Of a stretch of DNA of 7,816 bases, positions 1-7,007 are shown piece after piece (position 1 is the first letter of the stretch; each line of letters opens with the position of its first letter). This stretch comes from DATKXO01 sp035528995 (GTDB lineage: Bacteria; Planctomycetota; Phycisphaerae; UBA1845), in NCBI GenBank assembly GCA_035528995.1, contig DATKXO010000152.1, positions 1-7,816 on the forward strand, in the 5' to 3' direction. The notes below the pieces were generated by a model. That model was not told the DNA's origin and searched no databases. It was given only the letters and a program-made list of their open reading frames with translations. The position numbers and the translations under genes are program-made.

Positions 1-2563
1 CGCTGTTGATGCCCACCCGCATGTGCAACGCGGCCGCGTCGGAACCAAGCCCCTGGGTCAGGTCGGTCCTCAACGCTTCCAGGGCGGTCATGCTGTCCAG
101 CGCCGCCGCGCAGGCCGCCCGGGCGTGCTCCGGAACCTGCAGGATCGGCGGATTGAAGAACGCGAAGATGCCGTCTCCCATGAACTTGTTGATGATGGCC
201 CGGTGCTCGTTGAGCACCTGCGACATGGTCTCCAGGTAGGGATTGAGGATCGCCCGGGTGCGCTCGGCCCCCAACCGTTCGCTGATCGCGGTAAAGCCCT
301 TCAGATCGCTGAAGAAGCAGGTCACCTCGCAGGGGCGAGGTGACAGGTCCTGGGCACCCTGCTGCTCGGCGATCCGGGCCGCAACCGCCGGCGACGTATA
401 CTGGGCCAACGCCCTCGAGAACTGCCGCTTGGCCCGTTGCTCCACGAACTGGCGATACAGCGTGATGAACGCCCAGCAGACGAACACCGTCAAAGCCGGC
501 ACCACCGCGGCCACGTACACCGCCCCGCCCCAGAACAGCACGAAGGAGAACAGCATCAGCAGAGCGACGGTCAGCAGGACGCAGACCAAGGCCGCCGACG
601 GGCTCCGGCGAGCCGTCACCAGCGTGACCAGGGCACCGGCCAGCACAATCAGCAGAACGTTCATCGTTCGCGATGCGACCCGCGGAAAACCGCCCTGCAG
701 AAAGCTGTTGACCACGTTGGCGTGGCCCAGCACGCCCGGAACGGTGTCGTAGACCGGAGTGTTGACCAGGTCCGGCGTCGCCGTCGCGGTGTACCCCACG
801 AAGCAGATCTTCCCCGCTACTCGCGGGCCGAGGTCCTCGATCAGCTCGGCGTTGTGGGCCTGCGCCCGGGCGTTGGCAGCCTCCCAACGCTGCCGCTGAC
901 CGCTGCGCACCAGAAGCTCGTGCGACGAGGTGATGCGTTCGAAGAGTTCCTCCTCTTCCGGGGACGTCGGGGCCGCCCCTTCGATCTGCCCGGCGAACAA
1001 CTTCAGTGCATCCAGCGCGGTCCGGTCCACCTGGCCGATCTTCTCGTCGAGGTCGTCCAGCTCCTGGACCAGCTTCGGCCTCTCGTCCGCACGGCGCCCC
1101 TGCAGATAGCGCAAGCGCTTGCGAATCTCGTTCCGCCGGCGCACCCACTCGGCATACTGCGGATAGACGGGCTCCTGAGTCGCACGCACCGCTTCGGCCA
1201 CAGCGATGCCGTAACGAGCCTGATTCTCCGCAATCGCACGCCGGTTGAACACGATCTGCATGATGGCCGATACCGGCAGGTGATTGAAACTGTGTTCCCA
1301 CGACGGCTGGTCGCGGTCCAGATGCCAATTCAGCAGCGTGCGCCCCTGGCGGTCGATCGGCACGCGGAAGGCGTGCTGACCGTCGGCGTCGGAAAGAACC
1401 AGCCAGCCGCCCTGCAGCCGCATCCGCTCATCGTCGAACTCCAGCAGGTCGCACGCCGCCGCAAACCCGAGCTGCTTGATCAGGTGGCCTTCAGCGTCGA
1501 CCACCAGCGGCACGCCACGTAACACGCCGTCGAAATCCTTGTCAAAGGTGACAAAACCGACACCGCGAGCAGCGTCAGCCAGCTTGCCCAGCGGCGGCGT
1601 TACGTCCTCGGCCTGCTCGATACGACCGCGTAGCGACTCGGGCACCAGGGGCTGACCGGCCACCGCGTTGCGCCACCCCTTGATGCTGCGATAGGCCTGT
1701 TTCACGTCCTCCCGGTCGGCCGAAAACGTGTCCCCCGCACCCTCCGGGAGCACATCCGCAAGAACCTGCTCGAAGGTGGCCCCGGGCGATTCGTCCAACA
1801 CGGCCCGCACCCGCTCGCGGGCCGCCAGGCGCTTCGCGCCGGCCAGGTACTTGTCAATGACGCCGATCGGCGTATCGAGCCGTTCGGCCAGCGCCTCGCG
1901 GGTCAGGGTGAAATCCTGCAACAGCAGATGGCGCATGCGATAGCGCTGGTACAGCCTCTCGAGCCGATCGCCGGGATCGTAGGGCAGCGCCCTGCGGAAG
2001 GTCTGCGGGCCGGCGTGCACATCGGTGCGGAAGACGTCGGCCGCCGCCGCTTGAAACTCGTCCACGGGTCGATCCGGCGGGACGTAACGATAGTACATAC
2101 TCAGATACACGTTGCCGCCGTGCTGCAGGGCGTCCGCCAGTTCGTCATCGTCGCGAATCCAGTCATCTTCCGACGGCTCGCCAACCACCTCGGTGACCGG
2201 ATCGACGTCGTAGTCCTTGTGGAAGCGCGCGGCATCGACGCGCGGCGGCATCGGCTCGGGGAAAACGAAATCCATGACGATGAGATCGGCGCCCAGCTCG
2301 TTGAGGGTGGCGACCAACTCGGCGTGGAGCCTGCGCGGCCAGGGCCAGCGGTGGATCCGCTCCACCGCGTAATCATCCACGTCGATCAGCAGGATGCGGT
2401 CCGATGCCTCGACGCGGTTGAAATGCCGGAAGTTGATATCCAGGAAGGTCAGGGCCAGGCGATCGAGCGCACCGGCAAGGTACAGCACCAGCAGCAGGGC
2501 CGTGACCACGCCCCCGACGGCCAGCCCCCAACCGTGTCCGTAGACCGAGCTGCCTCGCCGCAT
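1..2563 (-). CDS. CHASE2-domain class III adenylate cyclase (3' end beyond window)
   Basis: This gene probably makes cAMP from ATP in response to an extracytoplasmic signal. The 854 residues visible read from an ATG at 2563 off the left edge. One N-terminal membrane helix (about 13-33) is followed by CHASE2: its opening block is clear (IDVDD at 60-64, RWPWPR at 72-77, MDFVF at 97-101), as are GVGFVTFDKDFDGVLR (334-349), CFVGYTATATPD (587-598) and PGVLGHANVVNSFL (609-622). Three hydrophobic segments (about 634-650, 656-677, 680-702) precede the cyclase. The cyclase has both metal-binding aspartates (D753 in FFSDLKGFT, D797 in FMGDG) and the adenine-selecting lysine K793, which argues for adenylate rather than guanylate cyclase. 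The transition-state Arg/Asn region lies outside the window, so activity cannot be confirmed. CHASE2 is unusually long (about 590 residues) because of two insertions near 161-320 and 441-583. The start lies 25 bp after the upstream M23 gene, without a clear Shine-Dalgarno, which suggests co-transcription or coupling. Confidence 0.93.
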   Translation of the reverse strand, partial: MRRGSSVYGHGWGLAVGGVVTALLLVLYLAGALDRLALTFLDINFRHFNRVEASDRILLIDVDDYAVERIHRWPWPRRLHAELVATLNELGADLIVMDFVFPEPMPPRVDAARFHKDYDVDPVTEVVGEPSEDDWIRDDDELADALQHGGNVYLSMYYRYVPPDRPVDEFQAAAADVFRTDVHAGPQTFRRALPYDPGDRLERLYQRYRMRHLLLQDFTLTREALAERLDTPIGVIDKYLAGAKRLAARERVRAVLDESPGATFEQVLADVLPEGAGDTFSADREDVKQAYRSIKGWRNAVAGQPLVPESLRGRIEQAEDVTPPLGKLADAARGVGFVTFDKDFDGVLRGVPLVVDAEGHLIKQLGFAAACDLLEFDDERMRLQGGWLVLSDADGQHAFRVPIDRQGRTLLNWHLDRDQPSWEHSFNHLPVSAIMQIVFNRRAIAENQARYGIAVAEAVRATQEPVYPQYAEWVRRRNEIRKRLRYLQGRRADERPKLVQELDDLDEKIGQVDRTALDALKLFAGQIEGAAPTSPEEEELFERITSSHELLVRSGQRQRWEAANARAQAHNAELIEDLGPRVAGKICFVGYTATATPDLVNTPVYDTVPGVLGHANVVNSFLQGGFPRVASRTMNVLLIVLAGALVTLVTARRSPSAALVCVLLTVALLMLFSFVLFWGGAVYVAAVVPALTVFVCWAFITLYRQFVEQRAKRQFSRALAQYTSPAVAARIAEQQGAQDLSPRPCEVTCFFSDLKGFTAISERLGAERTRAILNPYLETMSQVLNEHRAIINKFMGDGIFAFFNPPILQVPEHARAACAAALDSMTALEALRTDLTQGLGSDAAALHMRVGINS

Positions 2564-2588
2564 GCCCCGAACGCTACCGCGCCCCGCG

Positions 2589-4772
2589 TCAAGGTGCGAG
2601 CGTAAAGGCGGCCGATCCCTCCTCCACGCCGTTCCGCAGGTAGACCGCCCGCCAATCGCCCGGCTCGTCCGAGATCCGGTTCCCCGACCAGCCGAACTGC
2701 CAGAAGCTGGCCTGTAGCGTCTGCTCGGCCGGGTCGCACAGCCGACCTTCCAGCACCAACTCGCCCGCCGGATTGCGGATCTCGAAGCTCTGGAAGTCGC
2801 CCTGGTTCAGGTTGAGCAGCTCCACCCACACCGTGAAGCGGTCGCGCGAGGCCGAGAGCGTGTCGCCGGCGGCCGCCTCGCACTCGTCCGGTCCCGAACA
2901 GGCGACGTCCATCACGCCCATCTCACGCACCAGGAAGTTGTCGGGCATCCGGTACACCACCTCGGCGGGCTCGCTCGTGTCGATGCCGTCCGAGACGATC
3001 ACCTGAAAAGCGACCCGCGTGATGCCCTGACCTTCGCCAAGCGTGAACTCCGTCTCGGCCGCCGTGGGATCGGCGATCGTGGCCGGCGGGCCCGAGGTCT
3101 GCGCCCAGAAGTAGGTCAGCGTGTCACCATCCGCATCGCCGGCCGATGCGCTCAACGTGCCCGCGCCGCCGAAATCGATCGTATCGTCCACCGGCTGCGT
3201 GACGGTCACCGTCGGCGCCTGGTTGGTCGGCTTGGGTGGCAGGACCAGGGCGTTGATCCGGGCGACGCCGGCCGGCGGCCCCACGCCCGAAACCACACCC
3301 AGCAGATAAGAGCCGACCAACTCCCGTGGAAACGTGAAGTCGAAGGAAAAGGTGTCGTCCACTCCCACCGGCTGGGCCTCACAGAACACCGTAGCGTCGA
3401 CATCGTCGGGGTTGTCGTCGGCCGCCAGGACCAGGGCCACACACACGTTGCGCGCCCGACCGTCGGTCACCCGACCGGAGATCGCGTAGGTCTGATCGGC
3501 GTTGAAGAAGAAGGCCGGCGGTGTCGGCTCGATCAGTTCGATGTTGTTCTCCAGGAAAGCATCGGTCAGCATCGCGGACTCGACGAAATCCTCCAGCGAC
3601 GAGGGATCGAGCGCGTTCTGCGAGGTGACCGGATCGAGTTCCTGCGAAACCCCGCCGTCCCGCGACGACTCGACAAAACCGGTGGAGGCGCTACCGCCCG
3701 TCGGATCGAGCATCTCATAGTGCAGGTGCGGGCCGGTGGCATAGCCGCTGTTGCCGCTGCGGCCCAGGTACTGGCCGCGGTAAACGAGCTGGCCCGGCTC
3801 GACGGCCACGCCGAACTGGTCGAGGTGGGCGTACAGCGACTGAAAACCGTTGCCGTGGTCGATCTGAACGAGATTGGCCGGCGACTCGATGCTGCCGGTC
3901 TCGCCCTCGGCGTTGTTCGGCACGTCGCTCACGATCTGCACGACGCGTCCGGCCTCAACCGCCAGGATCGGCGTCCCGATGTCGATCGTGTAGTCCCAGG
4001 CGTACCGTGGCTCACCGGTCTCGGGGTCCTGGTGGCTGAACTCACCGTTGTTGGCCTGCCCGGTCGTGCGGCTCTCACCGACGCCCCACGGCACATAGAA
4101 CCTGGGCACATCCCCTTCGGGAATCTCCTGAAAAACGGCCGCCAAGGACTTGTCCTGGTCCATGACAACCGGAATGGAGGCCGACTCCGCTTCGCTGTCG
4201 CCCTCCCAATGGCTGAACTGCCAGCCGTCGTCCGCAATCGCGGTAACGGTGGTGGTGGAATCCAGCGAATGCGTGGTCGCATCGCCGGCCGCCGGCTCGG
4301 TCCGCCCGCTGCCCTCGACCGACGTGGTCAGCGTGACCTGACTGGGCCGCTCGTCCATCACGGTCAGAACGAAGTTGTTCTCGGCCGTCGCCCCGGACGA
4401 GTCCGTCACCGCCAGGCGAAGGTGGTGCTCGCCCGCCCCCAGCAGGACTTCCGCGTTGACTCCCGTACCGATCTGGTCACAGAACCGGTCGAACCACTGG
4501 TAGCTGACGATCTGGCTCGCGGCCGACGACGACGCCCCGGCATTCAGCTCGACAGCCGTCTGCCGTCCCGCCAGAAGTGATACCGACAGGTCGGTCAGGC
4601 TTGGATCGGCCGTCAGCCCGTTGACCGTGCCGTTGCCACCGTTGCCCCCAGTTGTGCCGCCGGTGCCGCCGGTGCCGCCGCCACCGCCGCCCGCTCCGCA
4701 TCCGGCTGAAAAAGCGACGGCTGCCGCCGCCACGAATCCGACGGCCCGCGCGGTACGTAGTGTTCCCGTCAT
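2589..4772 (-). CDS. Putative lipoprotein with M23 (LytM-type) metallopeptidase and Ig/PKD-like domains
   Basis: This 727-residue protein is probably anchored in the envelope and may cleave, or merely bind, peptidoglycan cross-links. A signal peptide ends in SAGC with Cys25 as the likely lipidated residue; Ser at -3 is slightly atypical. A Gly/Thr/Asn spacer follows (26-50), then a PKD/Ig-like segment (about 55-140) and an InlB-like repeat (about 144-215, with GWQFSHWEGD). The M23 domain (about 245-355) has H247, D260 in YAWDY, GTPILAVEAGRVV (266-278), YAHL with H316, and GPHLHYEM with H349 and H351. The region after it contains Ig-like strands (about 425-512), a PKD-like domain (about 518-606, with DADGD) and a beta-rich C-terminal domain (about 615-727) holding two cysteine-containing stretches. 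The first zinc ligand would be H247, 13 residues before D260, rather than the compact HxxxD. I believe this SH...YAxDF layout occurs in M23 relatives, but loss of activity is possible. The ATG at 4772 has AGAGGG 8 nt upstream. The cyclase gene follows after 25 bp. Confidence 0.9.
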   Translation of the reverse strand: MTGTLRTARAVGFVAAAAVAFSAGCGAGGGGGGTGGTGGTTGGNGGNGTVNGLTADPSLTDLSVSLLAGRQTAVELNAGASSSAASQIVSYQWFDRFCDQIGTGVNAEVLLGAGEHHLRLAVTDSSGATAENNFVLTVMDERPSQVTLTTSVEGSGRTEPAAGDATTHSLDSTTTVTAIADDGWQFSHWEGDSEAESASIPVVMDQDKSLAAVFQEIPEGDVPRFYVPWGVGESRTTGQANNGEFSHQDPETGEPRYAWDYTIDIGTPILAVEAGRVVQIVSDVPNNAEGETGSIESPANLVQIDHGNGFQSLYAHLDQFGVAVEPGQLVYRGQYLGRSGNSGYATGPHLHYEMLDPTGGSASTGFVESSRDGGVSQELDPVTSQNALDPSSLEDFVESAMLTDAFLENNIELIEPTPPAFFFNADQTYAISGRVTDGRARNVCVALVLAADDNPDDVDATVFCEAQPVGVDDTFSFDFTFPRELVGSYLLGVVSGVGPPAGVARINALVLPPKPTNQAPTVTVTQPVDDTIDFGGAGTLSASAGDADGDTLTYFWAQTSGPPATIADPTAAETEFTLGEGQGITRVAFQVIVSDGIDTSEPAEVVYRMPDNFLVREMGVMDVACSGPDECEAAAGDTLSASRDRFTVWVELLNLNQGDFQSFEIRNPAGELVLEGRLCDPAEQTLQASFWQFGWSGNRISDEPGDWRAVYLRNGVEEGSAAFTLAP
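4654..4680 (-). repeat. Three 9-bp tandem repeats encoding the Gly/Thr linker
   Basis: Three exact copies of gtgccgccg (plus-strand reading) lie at 4654-4680, inside a wider GC-only low-complexity stretch from about 4654 to 4697. On the coding strand each copy gives a Gly-Gly-Thr-type unit of the spacer that follows the lipidated cysteine. Because the unit is a multiple of three, copy-number change would lengthen or shorten the linker without a frameshift. Confidence 0.8.
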
Positions 4773-4780
4773 CCGGTTTG

Positions 4781-4786
4781 CCCTCT
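4781..4786 (-). promoter_or_regulatory. Ribosome binding site of the M23 lipoprotein gene
   Basis: AGAGGG on the minus strand sits 8 nt before the ATG at 4772. It is the clearest Shine-Dalgarno-like element in the window and fixes this start, which also gives a well-formed lipoprotein signal peptide. Confidence 0.6.
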
Positions 4787-4840
4787 GTATGCCTGTTCAC
4801 TCACAATCGACCGGGGCGCCCCCCGCCGGCCTGTGCCGAC

Positions 4841-4849
4841 GGTATAACA
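4841..4849 (-). promoter_or_regulatory. Weak candidate extended -10 element for the lipoprotein-cyclase pair
   Basis: The minus strand reads TGTTATACC, that is TGn followed by TATACC, which matches four of the six TATAAT bases. It is one of the few AT-leaning spots in this spacer. Transcription would start near 4834 and leave a leader of about 60 nt before the ATG at 4772. I see no good -35 hexamer at 16-18 bp spacing, so the call rests on the -10 alone. Confidence 0.22.
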
Positions 4850-5007
4850 TCGGCCCCAGTCGACGGCACGTTGAAATCTCAGGCCCGAATCGGCCGCAAG
4901 CCCGGCCGAATGCACGGGGCGCGCCACCCGCATTGCCACGGGGACCGGGTCGGAGTGCACTGCCCGTGCACCGCTATGCCCACGGAATGGTCTTTGTGTC
5001 GGGGTCT

Positions 5008-5445
5008 TCACGCCAGGGCCTTGGGGAATTGGCCCAGGAACCGGTCCAGGTACCCCTTCTGCACGAACGTGTCCACGGCCTCGACCGTGTTCTCGTGATC
5101 CATGCCCCAGACCGTGCAGCGGCGATCCTTCAAGCCCACGTCCATCTGAATCTGCAGCACGTGCTCGACGATCAGGGCGTGGGGCAGCTTGTCGAAAAGA
5201 TAGCCGGATACGTGGTTGACGCCCGGTCCGCCGACGCTGATCAGCGGGCGGTCGTGCAGCTCCTTGCTGTTGAGGTACCACACGTCGCTGAGCACCACGC
5301 ACTCGAACGTTGGCACGCCGACCATCTTCCGCCGGGCCTCCTCACGAATCTGGTAGGCCAGCGGTCGATCCAGCCGCTCGGCCTTCAGGCAGGCGCCGGC
5401 CACGATCAGCAAGGTATGGTCCGCAAGCTCCTCATCCATCGGCAT
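5008..5445 (-). CDS. Conserved-looking small protein of unknown function with GGPGVN motif
   Basis: I do not recognise this 145-residue protein. It has no signal peptide or membrane segment and is probably cytoplasmic, with alternating strands and helices. An N-terminal hydrophobic strand (TLLIVAGACL, 11-20) leads into a charged helix (28-40), then a strand VVLSDVWYL (50-58). The middle has RPLISVGGPGVNHVSGYL (66-83), and a later block has CTVWGMDHENTVEAVDTFV (110-128), ending in an amphipathic helix. The order of a GGPxxN loop followed by a hydrophobic strand, Gly, and a T..A helix recalls repeats I associate with archaeal S-layer-type proteins; that is inference only. Two tandem in-frame stops (TAG TAG) lie just upstream of the ATG at 5445, so translation must start there, at the second Met (5439) or further in. 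The nearest purine-rich site, GGAGGG at 5466-5461, is 15 nt away, too far for a normal Shine-Dalgarno. The coding role is supported by natural protein composition, against low-complexity Arg/Pro-rich readings in the other frames. Confidence 0.8.
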   Translation of the reverse strand: MPMDEELADHTLLIVAGACLKAERLDRPLAYQIREEARRKMVGVPTFECVVLSDVWYLNSKELHDRPLISVGGPGVNHVSGYLFDKLPHALIVEHVLQIQMDVGLKDRRCTVWGMDHENTVEAVDTFVQKGYLDRFLGQFPKALA

Positions 5446-5450
5446 GACCT

Positions 5451-5456
5451 ACTATA
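5451..5456 (-). promoter_or_regulatory. Candidate -10 box (TATAGT), possibly driving a leaderless mRNA
   Basis: TATAGT on the minus strand matches five of six consensus -10 bases and ends 5 nt before the ATG at 5445. Transcription would begin at about the start codon itself. No -35 hexamer is evident at normal spacing; TTGTGC at 5475-5470 is too close (13 bp). A second TATAGC lies further upstream near 5511-5506. The box overlaps the two in-frame TAG codons, so it could equally be a chance AT-rich patch. Confidence 0.4.
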
Positions 5457-5559
5457 GCCGCCCTCCACCGCACAATACCAGACCGAGACCGCCGATGGTC
5501 CCTGCTATACGGTACGGGCCACATTTCAGAGGATGGTTCGAGCGGGCGGCTCGGCCCAA

Positions 5560-6960
5560 CTACTCCTGCCACGCGTTCGACCGGGCCCGCATGACCAGCC
5601 GCACCGGGAACAGCCGCTGGAAGTCCCAGTCCTGATACGCGATCTCCAGCATGGTGCCGACCTTGCGCTCGACCTCGCCCTCGTAGCGGATCTTGTCGCC
5701 GACCTTGAGCGTGATCGGCTGATCCAGGTCGATGAGCCCGTCGTGAAGCAGAACCTCCAGCTCGGCCGACTTGCGTGTTTCGGCCTCGATGTGCTGTCCG
5801 GTGATCGTTCCGCCGAGGTAGGCCAGCTTCTTCTTGAGCGTGTCGGTGATGTATTCGTCCACGTCCGTCGGGCCGGTAATCATCACGGTGATCTGGTCGC
5901 CCTGCCAGGGCTGCCCGGCGAACTTCCGCTGACGCAGCCACGCGATCCGACCGTGCGCCGGATAGCGGAACCAGTGCGTCACCGCGCCCTGGCTCGGATC
6001 GCGACGCATCTGCAGGAACTCGAGCATCTCATCCACCGGCGGTGAGACGTTGCCATGCCCCACGCCCGGCAGCTCGACGGCGTTGATCGGAAGACTCAGT
6101 TCGGCCGCCAGACGCTTGACCCGCCGGTTCTCGCCCGCGATGCCGCCGGTGGGGGAGACCTTCCGCTTGTCGTCGCCGACGTCCTCCTCGCCCCAGACCG
6201 CCAGCACCGGCAGGTTCCGCACATTCGGCAGAATCAACGGCAGGGACTGCCGAAACGGAGACACGAACGTCCCCGCGATCGGGATGGCCGCCGCGAACTC
6301 GTCGGTGAACAGCGTCGCCATTCCGAACGCCCCGTGCCCGCCCATCGAGTAGCCCACCACGTACACCCGCTCGGCGTCCACGTGGTAGCGCCGTCGCAAT
6401 TCGCCCAACAGGGCCGGCGGATCGCCCGCCTCCTCCGGCGTCGTGCGGAACCACGCGCCCTTGTAGTCGGTGGGGGCGGCCACGATGAACTCATCCAGCC
6501 GTTCTCCAAGCTGATACTGTAGGTAGCGCACGACATCCAGGCCCTTCCCACCCATGCCGTGCAGCCCCAGGATGAGTGGGTAGCGCTGAGTGTGGTCGTA
6601 TCCTTTCGGTATGCGCACGATGACCGGCGTGACCCGGTTTTTGCCGGTCTTCAGCTCGAAGGTGATCTCGCCCGGCGACTGGGGCGTCCAGAGCTGGACC
6701 CGGCCCAGGGCCTCCGCCACCGGCTTGACGTCGCCCTCCACCAGCTCGGTGATGGCCACGGCGATCTTCGCCCGGGCCTTGGCATCCGGCTCGCCGAAGT
6801 AGTCGCCAACCAGCCTGTCGAGGTCTTCATTAACCGGCGCCGCCTGCTCGGTGAGCTCAGGCAGCGGCCCCCCGACGGCGGTCACGACCGGTGAGGCCCA
6901 CGCCGCCAACACCAGTAGGACGGCCGGATACGCGCTTCGTCCCGCTCGCAGCTCGGTCAT
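5560..6960 (-). CDS. Secreted alpha/beta-fold serine hydrolase (esterase/depolymerase-like) with C-terminal beta domain
   Basis: This is a probable exported carboxylesterase-type hydrolase; its substrate is unknown. Numbered from the ATG at 6960 (466 residues), it has a signal peptide with Arg5 and Arg8 and a hydrophobic core at about 12-28, with cleavage likely after AWA or VTA. After a helical linker comes an alpha/beta-hydrolase core: oxyanion-loop LHGMGG at 133-138, nucleophile S205 in GYSMGGHGAF, acid D260 in WGEEDVGDD and H302 in GVGHGN. The triad order and spacing fit the esterase D / PHB-depolymerase-like group. A further 140 or so residues (about 326-466) form a strand-rich domain containing LIDLDQPITLKVGDK (409-423), a type of extension I associate with planctomycete hydrolases. 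The frame stays open to a GTG at 7017, but that codon lies in a hairpin after trkH and has no ribosome site. An ATG at 6969 is the other alternative. AGG at 6972-6970, 9 nt away, and signal-peptide shape favour 6960. Confidence 0.88.
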   Translation of the reverse strand: MTELRAGRSAYPAVLLVLAAWASPVVTAVGGPLPELTEQAAPVNEDLDRLVGDYFGEPDAKARAKIAVAITELVEGDVKPVAEALGRVQLWTPQSPGEITFELKTGKNRVTPVIVRIPKGYDHTQRYPLILGLHGMGGKGLDVVRYLQYQLGERLDEFIVAAPTDYKGAWFRTTPEEAGDPPALLGELRRRYHVDAERVYVVGYSMGGHGAFGMATLFTDEFAAAIPIAGTFVSPFRQSLPLILPNVRNLPVLAVWGEEDVGDDKRKVSPTGGIAGENRRVKRLAAELSLPINAVELPGVGHGNVSPPVDEMLEFLQMRRDPSQGAVTHWFRYPAHGRIAWLRQRKFAGQPWQGDQITVMITGPTDVDEYITDTLKKKLAYLGGTITGQHIEAETRKSAELEVLLHDGLIDLDQPITLKVGDKIRYEGEVERKVGTMLEIAYQDWDFQRLFPVRLVMRARSNAWQE

Positions 6961-7007
6961 CACCAACATCCTGCCTCGCCCCCCGGCCGGCAGCAAGGGG
7001 CACCCCT

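Larger units (their letters stand above)
4773..5007. other. Intergenic spacer with two GC-rich hairpins
   Basis: These 235 bp separate the end of the 145-residue gene from the start of the M23 lipoprotein gene, and no convincing gene lies inside. Two perfect inverted repeats are visible. At 4890-4909 there is a 7-bp stem with a 6-nt loop (arms tcggccg and cggccga). At 4955-4971 the palindrome gtgcac occurs twice around tgccc, giving a 6-bp stem and a 5-nt loop. Neither is followed by a T-run on the minus strand, so they are not classical intrinsic terminators. They could aid Rho-dependent termination, bind a regulator or be by-products of high GC. The length fits a promoter for the lipoprotein-cyclase pair. 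Confidence 0.5.

Noticed and set aside
437..1522. Plus-strand open frame of 361 codons
   Set aside because: It lies fully inside the cyclase gene on the opposite strand and gives an Arg/His/Gln-rich product without domains. It is a high-GC antisense shadow.
1928..2605. Plus-strand open frame of 225 codons
   Set aside because: It is antisense to the conserved CHASE2 opening block and has no recognisable motif or ribosome site.
3720..4580. Plus-strand open frame of 286 codons
   Set aside because: It is antisense to the M23 domain, whose HLH and YAHL motifs establish the minus-strand frame as real.
4769..5302. Minus-strand open frame of 177 codons
   Set aside because: It overlaps the 145-residue gene in another frame, and its product is Arg/Gly/Pro-rich with no structure. 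The overlapped frame has far more natural composition.
4621..5457. Plus-strand open frame of 278 codons spanning the intergenic spacer
   Set aside because: It starts antisense to the Gly linker (poly-Pro product), crosses the spacer and runs antisense to the 145-residue gene. The composition looks non-natural.
5539..5553. Hairpin cgagc-gggcg-gctcg after the hydrolase gene as a terminator
   Set aside because: It has only a 5-bp stem and no T-run, which is expected by chance at this GC content.
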